The notes below the pieces were generated by a model. It searched no databases. It was given only the letters and a program-made list of their open reading frames with translations, and was not told where the DNA came from. Shown in pieces: positions 45,794-56,569 of a stretch of DNA of 64,000 nt. Origin of the DNA: Oscarella lobularis (Eukaryota; Porifera; Homoscleromorpha; Homosclerophorida; Oscarellidae); assembly GCF_947507565.1 (NCBI RefSeq), contig NC_089194.1, positions 434,001 through 498,000 on the forward strand. The letters run 5' to 3'. Positions within the stretch are counted from its first letter, which is position 1. Every line of letters begins with the position of its first letter. The position numbers were made by a program, and so were the translations under genes.

Positions 45794-48700
45794 ATGCTCA
45801 CCTCTTCGAAAAGCCATCGTCTGACGGCGACTTCGTACAGAAATCGCCAATATCGAATAGATGGGATTTCACCGTTTGAGGGCTCTCTTTTTCTTGTCTT
45901 TGCTGTTGCTGTCTTTTTCGTGGGATCCACTGAAGCAGTCGAAAGCTCTTGTGAAGGTAACAATTGTCTGTTTTTATCTTATCAATATTTATTTAAAATC
46001 ATTTTTGTGTTCTTCTTACGCAACAAGCGCATCGTGCTGCTTGTTAGACGTCTTCAACTCTTTTACGTTTTTAATTTAGTTTCAATAGCCATGCCATCTT
46101 CATGACTTTCACCGTGCTTCGATTTTTTTTCTTGCATTTGAAATTATGTGACGATTTTCGTTCGCTTTCGTACATCGTACATGTAGTCTCTAAGGTACTT
46201 TTGCCGGCGCCTTTGTTAGTTTGCGGCGTAGTATAAGCGATCGTGCATGCAAGTTAATTAATCGAATGATGATCAAAACGCGTCAGTAAATTGAAGTACG
46301 GTATAGGAACGAAAATAGTTGTTACAGTTAAAAAAGTGTAGAAAATATATTGCGAAGGGAAAGGGGGCTAAAATTTGTAATAGGATCAGAGAAAGCCATA
46401 TATACATAAATAACGTTCAGTTGTTCTTATTAGAATGTGACCCTGGCTGGATATGTTACCTTTCTTCGTGTCTCAAAGTTTCGCTTCTGCCTTCGACTTG
46501 GCGTCAAGCAGCTAAAACGTGCTCTGAACAAGGATCTCATCTATTTTCAATCCAGGAGAATTATAACTGTCTATGGGAATTTCTGTATTTAGAGTGTGGA
46601 AAGGAGCAATTCTTTATTGGATTATTAAGCACGCCTGCTGGAAGAAGCGACTACAGCTATCGGTGGTCGGACGGATCGCCGTTCGCGTATTCAGACTGGG
46701 AACACTTGGACGCCCACTGTCCCACGGAACTGTGTAAAACAATTACTCCTTACGCATCCGTTATCAGTTGGACCTCCGTCGACTGCTCATCTTCATACAG
46801 ATTTATCTGCGAGAAACCAAAAAGTAAAACACGTTATCGCGCGCTTTTAATATAAAAACAGCTTGTGTTTTTTCTTAGAGCCTTTGCAGGCTGCCCTGCG
46901 ACTTGTCGACGGCGTTGCCCCCAATCGCGGTTACCTTGAGAGTTTTTTAAACGTTACGTGGAGACGCGTATGCATTGCGGATGGCAGTTTCGAAATCAGT
47001 CGAATAGCGGAAAGAGTCTGTCAACGTTTGGGTTATCCTAACTCTCTCTCTGTCCGTGCTTTGAATCGCTCCGGAGCAGGAAAAAAAGAGAAATTTTCCT
47101 ATTATGTTGACCGTACGTGGGACGGCGTTACCTCTTTTTCACAAAAGACAGCGACTTGCCATTCTGAGTTGTTTGTTTCATGCCAATCCGGTAGAACCCA
47201 TTTTGTCGAGGCACGGCTATTGCCGACCAAAGTACCCAACGAGGGGCCTTTGCAATTTGGAAGTGAAGGAGTTTGGCAGACAACTTGCCCACACCATTTC
47301 GAGGGGTTTCCTAATCAATGCGCTAATGCCTCTTGTAGGTATTTGGGATACGACCGAGGTACGTCTGAGAAAAAAATGAGAAAAAGACCTGCTGCTCTTG
47401 GGGCTTTTTGCAGCACAAATTCATTTGACCAATGCTTTTTCCATTTTCATTTTTATTGTTTCCATTTTCTGTCGGTTACTTGTTTTTATTCAGAGGGGCA
47501 AGTGCGACTGGTCGATACCTACGATGGGTTAGAAGAAACAGAGGGAAGCGTTGAAGTTTATTTCACGGGAAGGTGGATTGTCGTTTGCGACGAAGAATGG
47601 GATATAAGAGAAGTTTCAGTTGTCTGTCGTCAGTTGGGCTTTAAGAATGCAATCACGGCACACCCACAGCGCTCAAAATTAACGTTAAGCAGCAAAAGTC
47701 ATTTAGCGCTTAAAGTCCTTTGTAATGGAAGTGAAACGACAGTTAGAGAATGCAGCTGCATGAGGATTCCAAGTCAATCGTGCACTTTAGCAAAAGCCGT
47801 CTGCAAGAAGAAAGAATGTGAATTAGAATATGCTTGTTTTGCTACGATTACTTTTTGTTCTAGATTGTCCCCTAGGATGGTCGCTCTACGCAGACTATTG
47901 CTACACCGTTTCTCGGTCTCATTCGACTATGCGTAAGACGAGTTTGGAGGAAGGACGATGCGGAATGTTCAATAGTGCTAGCATTAACAGTCCTCGCGAA
48001 CAGGCCTTTGCGCTGCGTCTTCTTTCTAAATTGATGGAAGACGATGTTTGGATAAGCATTAGACGGGAGGATAATGACGCGTTCAAGTGGATCAATGGAG
48101 AGCCTTTGAGGTGTTAGAGATGCAGCTAGTATTATTCTTTTTCTAATTGCATGCGGATTTGTTTACTGGGCTGCTGGAGAACCAAAGACTTCTCACAAGT
48201 GCGTGGCGATTGACTCCCGCAGTGGATACTGGAAGACGGCCGATTGCTATGAAAGGAAAAAAATGTTATGCAAAGTTCCTCTTCGTAAGACAGCGCTCTA
48301 TTTTTTAATTAAATAGTTTTCTTATTATTTTCTGCTTTTCTTTTCATATAGGAGATATGGCAAATCAGCGGCGTCAGGAAACAGCTCCGTCAGTGCATGG
48401 CAAGTGTAGAACAGATGAAATCTACTTTGAGAACGCTTGCTATTATTTCTCGGAAAACGATGATGAGCCTGTTTCACAAGAGCGCGCACATAATGAAAAG
48501 TGCCGAAGTCGGAATGCTAAACTAGCTTCAATACACACCATATACGAACACTTTTTCATTGCAACAGAAACGTCAACGGTTGAAGGAACTCGCTATTGGA
48601 CTGGCCTCATTTACAACGATACGTCTATGCATGGAGCTTTCACGTGGCTTGATGGTTCTCCCGTCACTTTCACCAAATGGGGCATGTATGAGCCACAATA

Positions 48701-51700
48701 CGTGAAAAGTAGTGGCGAGAACTGCGTTCTGTTTGGACCAGGTGGGCGTGAATTTGTTTTGTCTGTTTCAAGCTGCATTGCCAATGCTTCATACGTCTGT
48801 AAAAGTAATGGAAGAGGAACATGAGGCGCATGCAATGTTAGTTTAGTCGTTATTTTCTAGGATTACTAACGAAATCAAAGGAAAGTAAATCGACTCCACC
48901 TCACACTTGTAAGTTCTTGACAAATTCAGCATGCTGGATCTGATTTCTTTTCGTCTAGATTCCTCCTACACGTGTCCGAATGGCTGGACGAAACTTGGAA
49001 GTCGCTCCTGCTTTAAAAGACTCAGCGCCAAAAAGTCGTGGCATGATTCTTTGACTGACTGCAAAAACTTGGAGATAGACTTTTTTGATGGAAATGATTC
49101 TGTTCAGGGCTCTCTTGCCAAAATTACTTCCTTTCAAGAACAGATCGATCTCAGTTTGAGCCTTCTCAACGAAGAAGAGACTTGGATTGGGTTAAATGAT
49201 ATTTCTAGTGAAGGATTTTACGTTTGGACTGACGCTACCCCTCTGATCTATGTCAACTGGGATTTGTCTGAATCCAGAAAAAAGTCTTCCTTACGAAACG
49301 ATCACGATTGCGTGGCTGCGACAAGAAGTTCTTGGAAAACTATGCTCTGCACTGACAAGAAGGCTAGCGTCTGCTTCATTCGGGCAATTCTGAGTATGAC
49401 AAAATCAGGCGACTATACAACCTTCACTTTTCTACTCCGCGTGTGTTCTTAGATTATGACGAATGCTATAACAAAACTGATATTTGCTCCATCAACGCAA
49501 CATGCGTAAATACACTGTCTTCGTACAACTGCACTTGCAAACCAGGCTTTTCTGGAAGAAATGAAACTGCGTGCCAAGGTAATTCGTGTCTTTTCTTATC
49601 TTGCTGAAAGAAAAAAAGGGTTTTTTGCGTGGATTTAGATGTAGACGAATGTGCTCCTAGTTGTAACGAAGAGGGTCAGCAATGTTTTAATACAGTGGGA
49701 TCGTATAATTGCAGTTGCAAAAAAGGCTGGACCCTAATTGACAGTCACTGCGTTGATTTGAACGATTGCAATAATTGTCAGTCAAACGCGAAGTGCATGA
49801 ATATGGACGGTATGATCTGCGAGGATATGAACGAGTGCGAGATGAATAACCTGTGCCATTTGCAAGCAAATTGCACCAATCAGGACTGCACGTGTCTATC
49901 AGGCAGGAGTCGACACGGATTCTCTTGCAACGACACTGACGAATGTATTTTACAAGGAACGTGTCACCGTTGGGCAAATTGTAGAAACACAAATGGTTCG
50001 TTTAAGTGCCAATGCAGAAGCCGCTTTGCGGGCAATGGATTCGATTGCAAGGATGAAAGCGCTGAAAAAGGCGCTAATAATTCAGTCATGTCAAATTCTC
50101 ACTTGAAGATCATTCTGTCAGTCATCGGCTCGATTGCTTTCGTTTCGTTTGTTATCACCGTTTGTGCTGTGTATGCCCGCCGTAATTCCTTTTGCCTAAT
50201 GCGCGCTCTCGGATATGACTCCTTCGAACCACCCGACGAATGGGAAGTGAATCCCGGCAACATGGCCTTGCTCGAGAAGCTGGGCGATGGCTTTTTTGGC
50301 GTTGTGTACAGGGCGTATCTTTATCAGAGTTCATCTGTGAGTTCGTCAAGGCAAGCTCGAAAAGAGAGGAATTCCTTCGAAAAAGAAAAGTTGGTTGTCG
50401 CTTGTAAGATGCTCAAAGGTATGTTCACCCGTGTCCTTTTCATTTCTAAATCGTATTGTGATCACGGATGCCCGTATTTGTGTAGGAGCGACTCTGCAGG
50501 AAGAGGACTTACTAGAAGAAATTAAACTAATGAAACGGATCGGGCAACACCCACACATCGTCAGCCTGCTTGGATGCATAACTATGTCCAAGCCGTTTTG
50601 TCTCGTCGTCGAATACTGCGTAAACGGCGATTTGCTTACCTATATCAGAAAGCGAAAGGTCGACACATGTATCGACAACACAGCTAGTTTCTGTCATTCT
50701 TTTCTTCAGTTCAGAGATGATGAAACGCAATCGACCGAAAGCTTCTCAAATGTTGGTAGCGAAAACGAGGCACGTGAAAATACTCTCTTTCATACAATTG
50801 TGATTATTAGTAAATAATAACCATGGTCGTTTTAGGATTATACACCCAAAAATTTGCCCGATTTCGAAATACCTGTGTGTAAAGGTGCAATCAACAATAA
50901 CGTTATAGGTACTTAAGTCCATTTGGATGATATAAGGACATGATTGCAACGTTAGATTACAGGTGAAGGTGCTGAGGAGAAGAACTGTAATATCGGGCAC
51001 GAATTGACATCTCGCGATCTCCTGTCCTTTGTTTGGCAAATTGCATCCGGAATGGTGTGATGTGGCTAGGTCAATTAAATAGAAAAACTTTTAATTTAAA
51101 TTATTAGGAATATCTGGCTGGAAAAGGCTTGGTTCATCGCGATTTGGCCTGCCGTAACGTTCTCGTTTGCGAAAATAAATTAGTCAAAGTGTCTGACTTT
51201 GGACTAACAAGATCCGTCTATCAGGACGGTGCATATTGTCAAAAGACCACAAGATGTCTTCCCCTACGATGGATGTCTATGGAAGCCTTGACGCACCGTC
51301 TCTTCTCTGAACAGAGCGACGTGTAAAATCAACTTTTACTCCGCTATAAGTGCGCGCGGTCTTCTAACAGTGTTTCAAATCTAGGTGGTCTTTTGGAGTT
51401 GTCATTTGGGAGATATATACTCTGGGTTGGTTCAGCTGTATAGGCTTTCTCTGTTTGAGACTTGTGAATTTTAGGTTCTTTTCCCTATCCTTGCGTTTCG
51501 AACGCAAAACTTCTGTCGCATTTGCAAGGTGGAAACCGGTTAACACGCCCAGAAAATTGCTCTATTGAGCTGTTAGTCTAGCATTCTGTTTATATCACAG
51601 AAACTGATAGTGCTTTTCATTCCTCAGATACAAGACGATGTCGGCGTGTTGGCAAAACGATCCGGATCAGCGCCCGGTGTTCAGCAGTCTCATGCAACTT

Positions 51701-51895
51701 CTGGGAAACATGCTCGAATTCGAAAGTCAGAAGAAGTACATCGTATTTAGTGCAGGTGCAGCCAGCTTACATTCGTCTACCGACATGGAAGCACTCAGCG
51801 AAATATGGAAGTTGGAAAGAGATGATGAAACTGTTGGTGTCAATTCGGAAACGGAAAGAATAATTTGCGGCGATGGCGGTGAGTCAGCTGAGTAG
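45794..51895 (+). CDS. Receptor tyrosine kinase with C-type lectin, SRCR and EGF domains
   Basis: Seventeen exons with consistent phases, giving about 1533 codons. Exons: 45794-45956, 46434-46823, 46879-47358, 47494-47817, 47864-48110, about 48130-48284, 48352-48804, 48861-48908, 48959-49393, 49453-49578, 49639-50418, 50486-50773, 50963-51054, 51108-51322, 51385-51425, 51475-51571, 51628-51895. Order: hydrophobic signal (SLFLVFAVAVFFVGSTEA), C-type lectin domain 1 (YRWSDGSPFAYSDW), SRCR-like domains (VCQRLGY, WIVVCDEEWD...VCRQLGF), lectin domains 2-4 (FKWINGEP, FTWLDGSPVTFTKW, YVWTDATPLIYVNW), calcium-binding-type EGF repeats (DVDECAPSC, DTDECILQGTC), a TM (IILSVIGSIAFVSFVITV, about residues 1098-1118), and a kinase (LGDGFFGVVYRA, VACK, VHRDLACRN, SDFGLTR, WSFGVVIWE, CWQNDPDQRP). 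The intron between 48110 and 48130 is too short as read and needs checking. Catalytic residues are complete. Ligand unknown; the lectin domains suggest glycans. Confidence 0.85.
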
Positions 51896-52689
51896 CATTT
51901 TATCGGTTCCACTTTACATCGTAGCCCATCTCCGCAATGAGAGAAGTCGTGTAAGACATGCAGCAAAAAATTGTCTAAATGTAGTGCTAGTGCTGTCTTC
52001 GTTTTGCGTTGTTTTTCTGCATTTGTTATCTTGTTTTTGTTGTTGCTGTTTTTCCGAATCTAATGTGCTTAGTTATGAAGGAAAAGCGGCGTTTTCTTTA
52101 AGCAACAGTCTCCATTAGGCGGTGTGCAAACCTGGACAATTAAGAATGTTTCCGGGCAGCGATTCTGCGCCTTTTCCATCGATGTTTGGATATGCCATGA
52201 CTTGGCATCTGTACTTTCTTGTCGTATTCGGTTGCGAAAGATCGCAGCCTAGAGAAGTTTGCAACAAAACCGATGCGTTTAGAATTGAGCCAATTTCGGC
52301 TAAGAACAACCTGCTCGGAATAAATTTTTGATAAAAACCGCAGAATTATGCAAATGTGATTCAGGACGCCATGCAGAGGATGTCCACGGGATCAATGTCA
52401 CTCATTGTTTCCTGCTGCAGCAACTACAATATATTTTCTAATTTGAAGGCAGACCAGAACATTTATACTATCTCCGAAAGGACTGGTTACTGGCTCCCTT
52501 TCTTAATTAAAAAGTCGAAATATTGTTTTTCTTTCCTTGGACTTAAGCGAAAATGGCATACTCGCAATTTTCTTAGTGTCAGATACCACATCACAAAATG
52601 CAAATGCAAAGTACAAGTACTACATTTAAAAAATATCTTGCCCTGTCGGCTTGCAAATTCTAGTAACCCACAATTATGGCTACTATTTT
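51896..52689. other. Spacer with no recognised gene
   Basis: Likely 3' flank of the receptor kinase. A frame at 52122-52331 (PFPSMFGYAMTWHLYFLVV) is unrecognised. Confidence 0.4.
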
Positions 52690-52785
52690 ACTGTACTTTC
52701 GGAAGCTATTCATTCAATGGCTCTCAGTGTTTCAAATGTCCTTTTGGAACAACTACACTCGAACCCTCCCATCATCCTCAGTAAG
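52690..52785 (+). pseudogene. Cysteine-rich (GCC2/GCC3-type) exon relic
   Basis: The frame FGSYSFNGSQCFKCPFGTTT is the G-xxS-xx-GSxxCxxCPxGTxT pattern of GCC2/GCC3 (ephrin-receptor-like) repeats. The same kind of repeat occurs in the Kelch receptor kinase at about 59665-59790. Isolated, with no neighbouring exon recognised. Confidence 0.35.
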
Positions 52786-52800
52786 CCGGATTATATCACA

Positions 52801-53604
52801 ATGACGTCTCACGCTACAAACTACGACAGCTACTCCAAATACCTCCAGCAATCAGATGCCGCGATTTATCTAGACATTGCTTGCAAGCCGGTGTCAGGTG
52901 ATCACGTTCTCGACTTCGGCTGTGAAACATGCCCATTGACTTGGCACGTCGAGTTGACTCAACCGGCTTCCTCTTGGGAATCGATCCCGTCCAGGATCGA
53001 ATAGACGTTGCGCAAAGTCAAGGGTCACACGCACGCAAACGTCGAAGTCTATCTGGGGTCAATTAATTGACGAGTCCGCGAAATACGCGCCTTACGACGT
53101 CATTAACTCAAAGCAAGTCATGCACTGGATTCACCGGGAAGAACAAGAGAAAATCGTGAGAAGAATATACCGACAGCTAAAGCCGGGAGAACGGTTCGGG
53201 TTCACGACAATACGAGAATGTCGGGATACGTTCGTGACGGATCAGTGACTCATGCTAGCAGTACGAAGATTCGTACGACGACTTCCTATCTTCTATCGGT
53301 TGGACTTCACGGCCGCTGTATAATTACTAGGAAAAACTTCTCAAGAACGTGCATGGGCTTCAAAATCGTCTTTAGAGTCGAAGAGAAAAGGAAATATTTG
53401 CTTCCGAACTACGAAGCTTGGTTAGCGTGGTGGGAGGCGACGAGCCTTGGTTGCTTTAGCACTGCTCGCGTAATCGAAGACAAGGAAGGAGACTACGAGA
53501 GACTCCTAAAGAAATATGGGTGAAAAAAGGACGAGCCCATTCCTTCGAACGCTATGCACGTCGACGTTATAGCGAGAAAACCTGAACTTCTCGTCGATAC
53601 ATAA
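52801..53604 (+). pseudogene. SAM methyltransferase pseudogene (paralogue of 7149-7931)
   Basis: Starts ATG at 52801 and matches the intact gene throughout: HVLDFGCETCPLTWHV for motif I (the CGTGN core is damaged), then after a frame change GIDPVQDRIDVAQS, then VINSKQVMHWIHREEQ, LKPGERFGFTT, and near the end WLAWWEATSLGCFSTAR. At least three frameshifts or stops (at 53004, about 53066 and 53521) inactivate it. Confidence 0.8.
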
Positions 53605-54029
53605 TTGCTTGCCAGCTGAAGACTGCATGTCGCATGTAGAAAAATTCCTTCGTGCCTGTTGGGTAAAATAAACAATGTTTTATTACGTACGTGTGCCTCA
53701 TTCAGTGTAAAGAATCAGAGGTTGATTTCACTGTAGTACTACGCTAAAAAGAGAGAAAGGAAGCGAAGAGATGAAAGACACTGTTGATATATACAATTAA
53801 GGCCAGCTGACGTACATGTCATCCTTCCTGAATGTGTACTTCGATGCGATCGTTCTTTAAGGCAACGCTTGATTGCTTTCACCAAGGACTTAGTAAACAT
53901 ATACAGTGCCGTTAATTAACGTATATGGAATGAGTCATGCAGTGTATTTGGCCAACCTTTTCGACGCCAGTTCCCTTCGTAGGACTCGATTTTCTGATAG
54001 AGCGGCGAACATTCGGAGCCATTCGAATC
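53605..54029. other. Spacer with no recognised gene
   Basis: No open frame of note and no repeats recognised. Confidence 0.4.
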
Positions 54030-54200
54030 GAATAAATCGTTATCCCGGTCGCGCGAGTGTCGTTATCGCTAGATCTCTGAACAAATAGCAAAGCGACTGG
54101 CAGTTTTCGGCTTCAAATGAACGATCTTACATTGTGGCAACTATATGCATCCTCTGAAAGCAATCGAAAAGCTGATGAACTCGACTTTTTTCTCATGGAG
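54030..54200. repeat. Repeat X shard
   Basis: Matches repeat X around GGTCGCGCGAGTGTCG, ATGCATCCTCTGA and GATGAACTCGACTTxTTTCTCAT, with gaps. Same orientation as copies 1-3. Confidence 0.6.
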
Positions 54201-54239
54201 CCGACCACCACAGTTGTACGGGTGGAGCCCGTATAACGA

Positions 54240-54310
54240 CGGAGGGAGGCTCTTTCAAACGTGATCTTAGGGCCGGAAGTGTCTGTATGTATGTCTGTCT
54301 GTCTGTTCGT
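54240..54310. repeat. GTCT-type microsatellite in a repeated-element context
   Basis: GTCTGTATGTATGTCTGTCT and flanking text form a short tetranucleotide tract. Nothing coding. Confidence 0.5.
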
Positions 54311-54673
54311 CACGCTCGGCATTGTGACGTCACATAAGAAAAACCCTCACTTTGTAAAGCGCATGCGTGACATAGGGCCGAAAACGGTGACCCGAAAAAG
54401 GCGATTTACGGCGCGAATAAAGCGTTTTTTCTTTCAGAAACGAAAAAATGCTTAGAAACCCTTATTTCCAATTGATCTGTGCTATTTTCCGTGTTATAAA
54501 TGCGCTGAGAAACCGAAACGACAGTTTTGATTGTCACGCTCTGACGTCACAATCAAAAGTATCCAGTCACATGTAGAGTATATGGGTGGGTATGTACGCG
54601 TGTACGGGTAACAGGAAATATGACCCGTACACATGCATAGGTCCTCCTCAAATACAGAGCACATTATCAAATA

Positions 54674-55380
54674 CAGTACAGTGCGTGCCAGCATAAATGG
54701 CCAAACGGGACTTTTAGTAGCGCGCGAGGAATTCAGAGCGTAGTTTACATTTGGCGTAGTTTTGACGTTTGATCGTCACATCAAGGATTTCCAATGAAGT
54801 CTAGCATTTCTATTTACGTCTATTTTGTAAGAAAACGGTTTTGATTTCACCGCAGACAACGTTTCTATACGTTTTGCTAAGAACACAGAAAAGTTCCTTT
54901 TTTTCCAGTTTCAAACAACATATGACGGCTTTCATAAACTCATCTGTCACTTTATACCATTTTCTAAAACTTCATTATCTTTGATTTTCAATACAGTAAT
55001 TCGGTGGAAAGAAACGGATGTCACGTGACGTAAATAGAAATGCATTTTTTTCCGTTAGGGATCAAGTTAGAAAGAAACTCACTCTATAAATGGCTTCTCA
55101 CGTGCATTGTTTAGAAATTTATTATCGGCGAATTTGAAAATGTTCTTTCCTTTACAAAATTTGCCGTTTCAGAAACTTTTTTATTAGCGCGCGCTAAACT
55201 TGCAAAAAATTTAAATCTTTGGGAGTACGTCCCACAAAAATCAAACTGACATCCCTGTTTAAAATAGGCATTAGAGTGATTTTCGTTGACACACAGTGAC
55301 ACTGTATGTCTTGCAGCGAGTGATCTACAGTGATCTTAGCGCGCGTTTTGTGGCCATTTATGCTGGCACGCACTGTACTG
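54674..55380. mobile_element. TA-flanked terminal-inverted-repeat element (Tc1/mariner-like MITE)
   Basis: The left end, CAGTACAGTGCGTGCCAGCA then TAAATGGCCA, is the reverse complement of the right end at 55348-55380. TA flanks both sides (54672-54673 and 55381-55382). Just inside, both ends carry TTAGCGCGCG-like text. The 707-base body has no transposase. TA target duplication and CAGT tips fit a Tc1/mariner-mobilised non-autonomous element. Confidence 0.75.
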
Positions 55381-55599
55381 TACGTCAGAAAAGCGCCTAA
55401 TTAGGAAAACACAGCAATCATGCAAGTACTGTATTTACAGTATGTAGGTAGGACTGAGCTGTACTAGTACTAGTAGTAGCTAACGGCTGTAATGACAACG
55501 TGAATATGTGACAACATAAAAACTATGACGTCACACTATGTTATGCACTCGCGTACGGTAAGCGGTGGGAGGCTCTGCATGATGGCAACACGGTGAACA

Positions 55600-55870
55600 C
55601 CGGGCCATCATTCTCTAGTTTTATTACACTTAATCCGGGATATAAACGGCTCGACCCATCCCGTCCGAATCCGCTCCCATCGCGGCGATCGTTGCTCTTC
55701 TCGGCGATCGTTGCTCTTCTCGGCGATCGTTGCTCTTCTCGGCGATCAAATGCGTTTTCCCTCGGTTCCTCTTTCCATTTTACCGGCGAAAAGGGTGCAA
55801 CTCTTGGTCGAAGGAGCAATTAACGCAAGTTTCGAACCTCCCGTACATGGCCGGCCGGCCGGGCTTACAG
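55600..55870. repeat. Repeat X shard with a triplicated 19-mer
   Basis: Matches repeat X around TCCGAATCCGCTCCCATCGC. Then GGCGATCGTTGCTCTTCTC is present three times in tandem (55685-55741) where other copies have one. The match fades after about 55830. Confidence 0.65.
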
Positions 55871-56569
55871 TGCCAGACTTTTCCTCACCCAGATTCGAGA
55901 AGAGGTCCGCGCAGAACAGCTTCTCGCTACGCTATTTCTTTAGCGACGAAGTACATGACGATCTCATGCGCATGATACGTGAAGTCGATCGATCGTTACC
56001 CTCTTTGTTGACGATTTGAAACTGAACCGAACAGAACGATATGTGTGACAGTGAAAGCTCAAAGGTCGCAGGCGGGGGAACAGAACGTGTCAGTTTCGGT
56101 GGTGAGTCGTCCTGTGCCAGTGGAATTGAATGATCCTATGTTCCTTCGATCCTACGATAATTTTCTAAGCCCTTACATAAATGACGGATATGAAAATCAT
56201 AATACGTGGATGATAGGCACGAGTAAGTCTAAGCTTAGCTAAGCTGCGCTATTGATTCAATGATCGACAAGACAACAATGGGAAGCGTCATGCAACACGT
56301 TATTGCCAGAAAGGATTCCGTTGTCGAAAGCTGGGTGACTTGCATTTCTTTTATTTCGAAAGATTCTGCTCTCTATATCCCGTTCTTTTCTTTATAGTTC
56401 TAACGTTGAAATGAATAACGATCGTAGATCGTAGGAGTGTATCGGGGGGAATATGCAAATTAGTCCCCTCGGCCAAAGCGGCGATTTCTCTTTCGACCCA
56501 AACAGAAAGCGGCTCTCTACAAAATACGCTCATTCCCTTAAGCCCAAATCATTCCCTTTTTAGTTTGTG
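55871..56569. other. Spacer, upstream of the Kelch receptor kinase
   Basis: A frame at about 55915-56019 contains SLRYFFSDEV, similar to LRYFFSDV in repeat X, so repeat X similarity may extend this far. The 5' flank of the next gene starts after about 56250. No promoter motif can be assigned. Confidence 0.35.
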
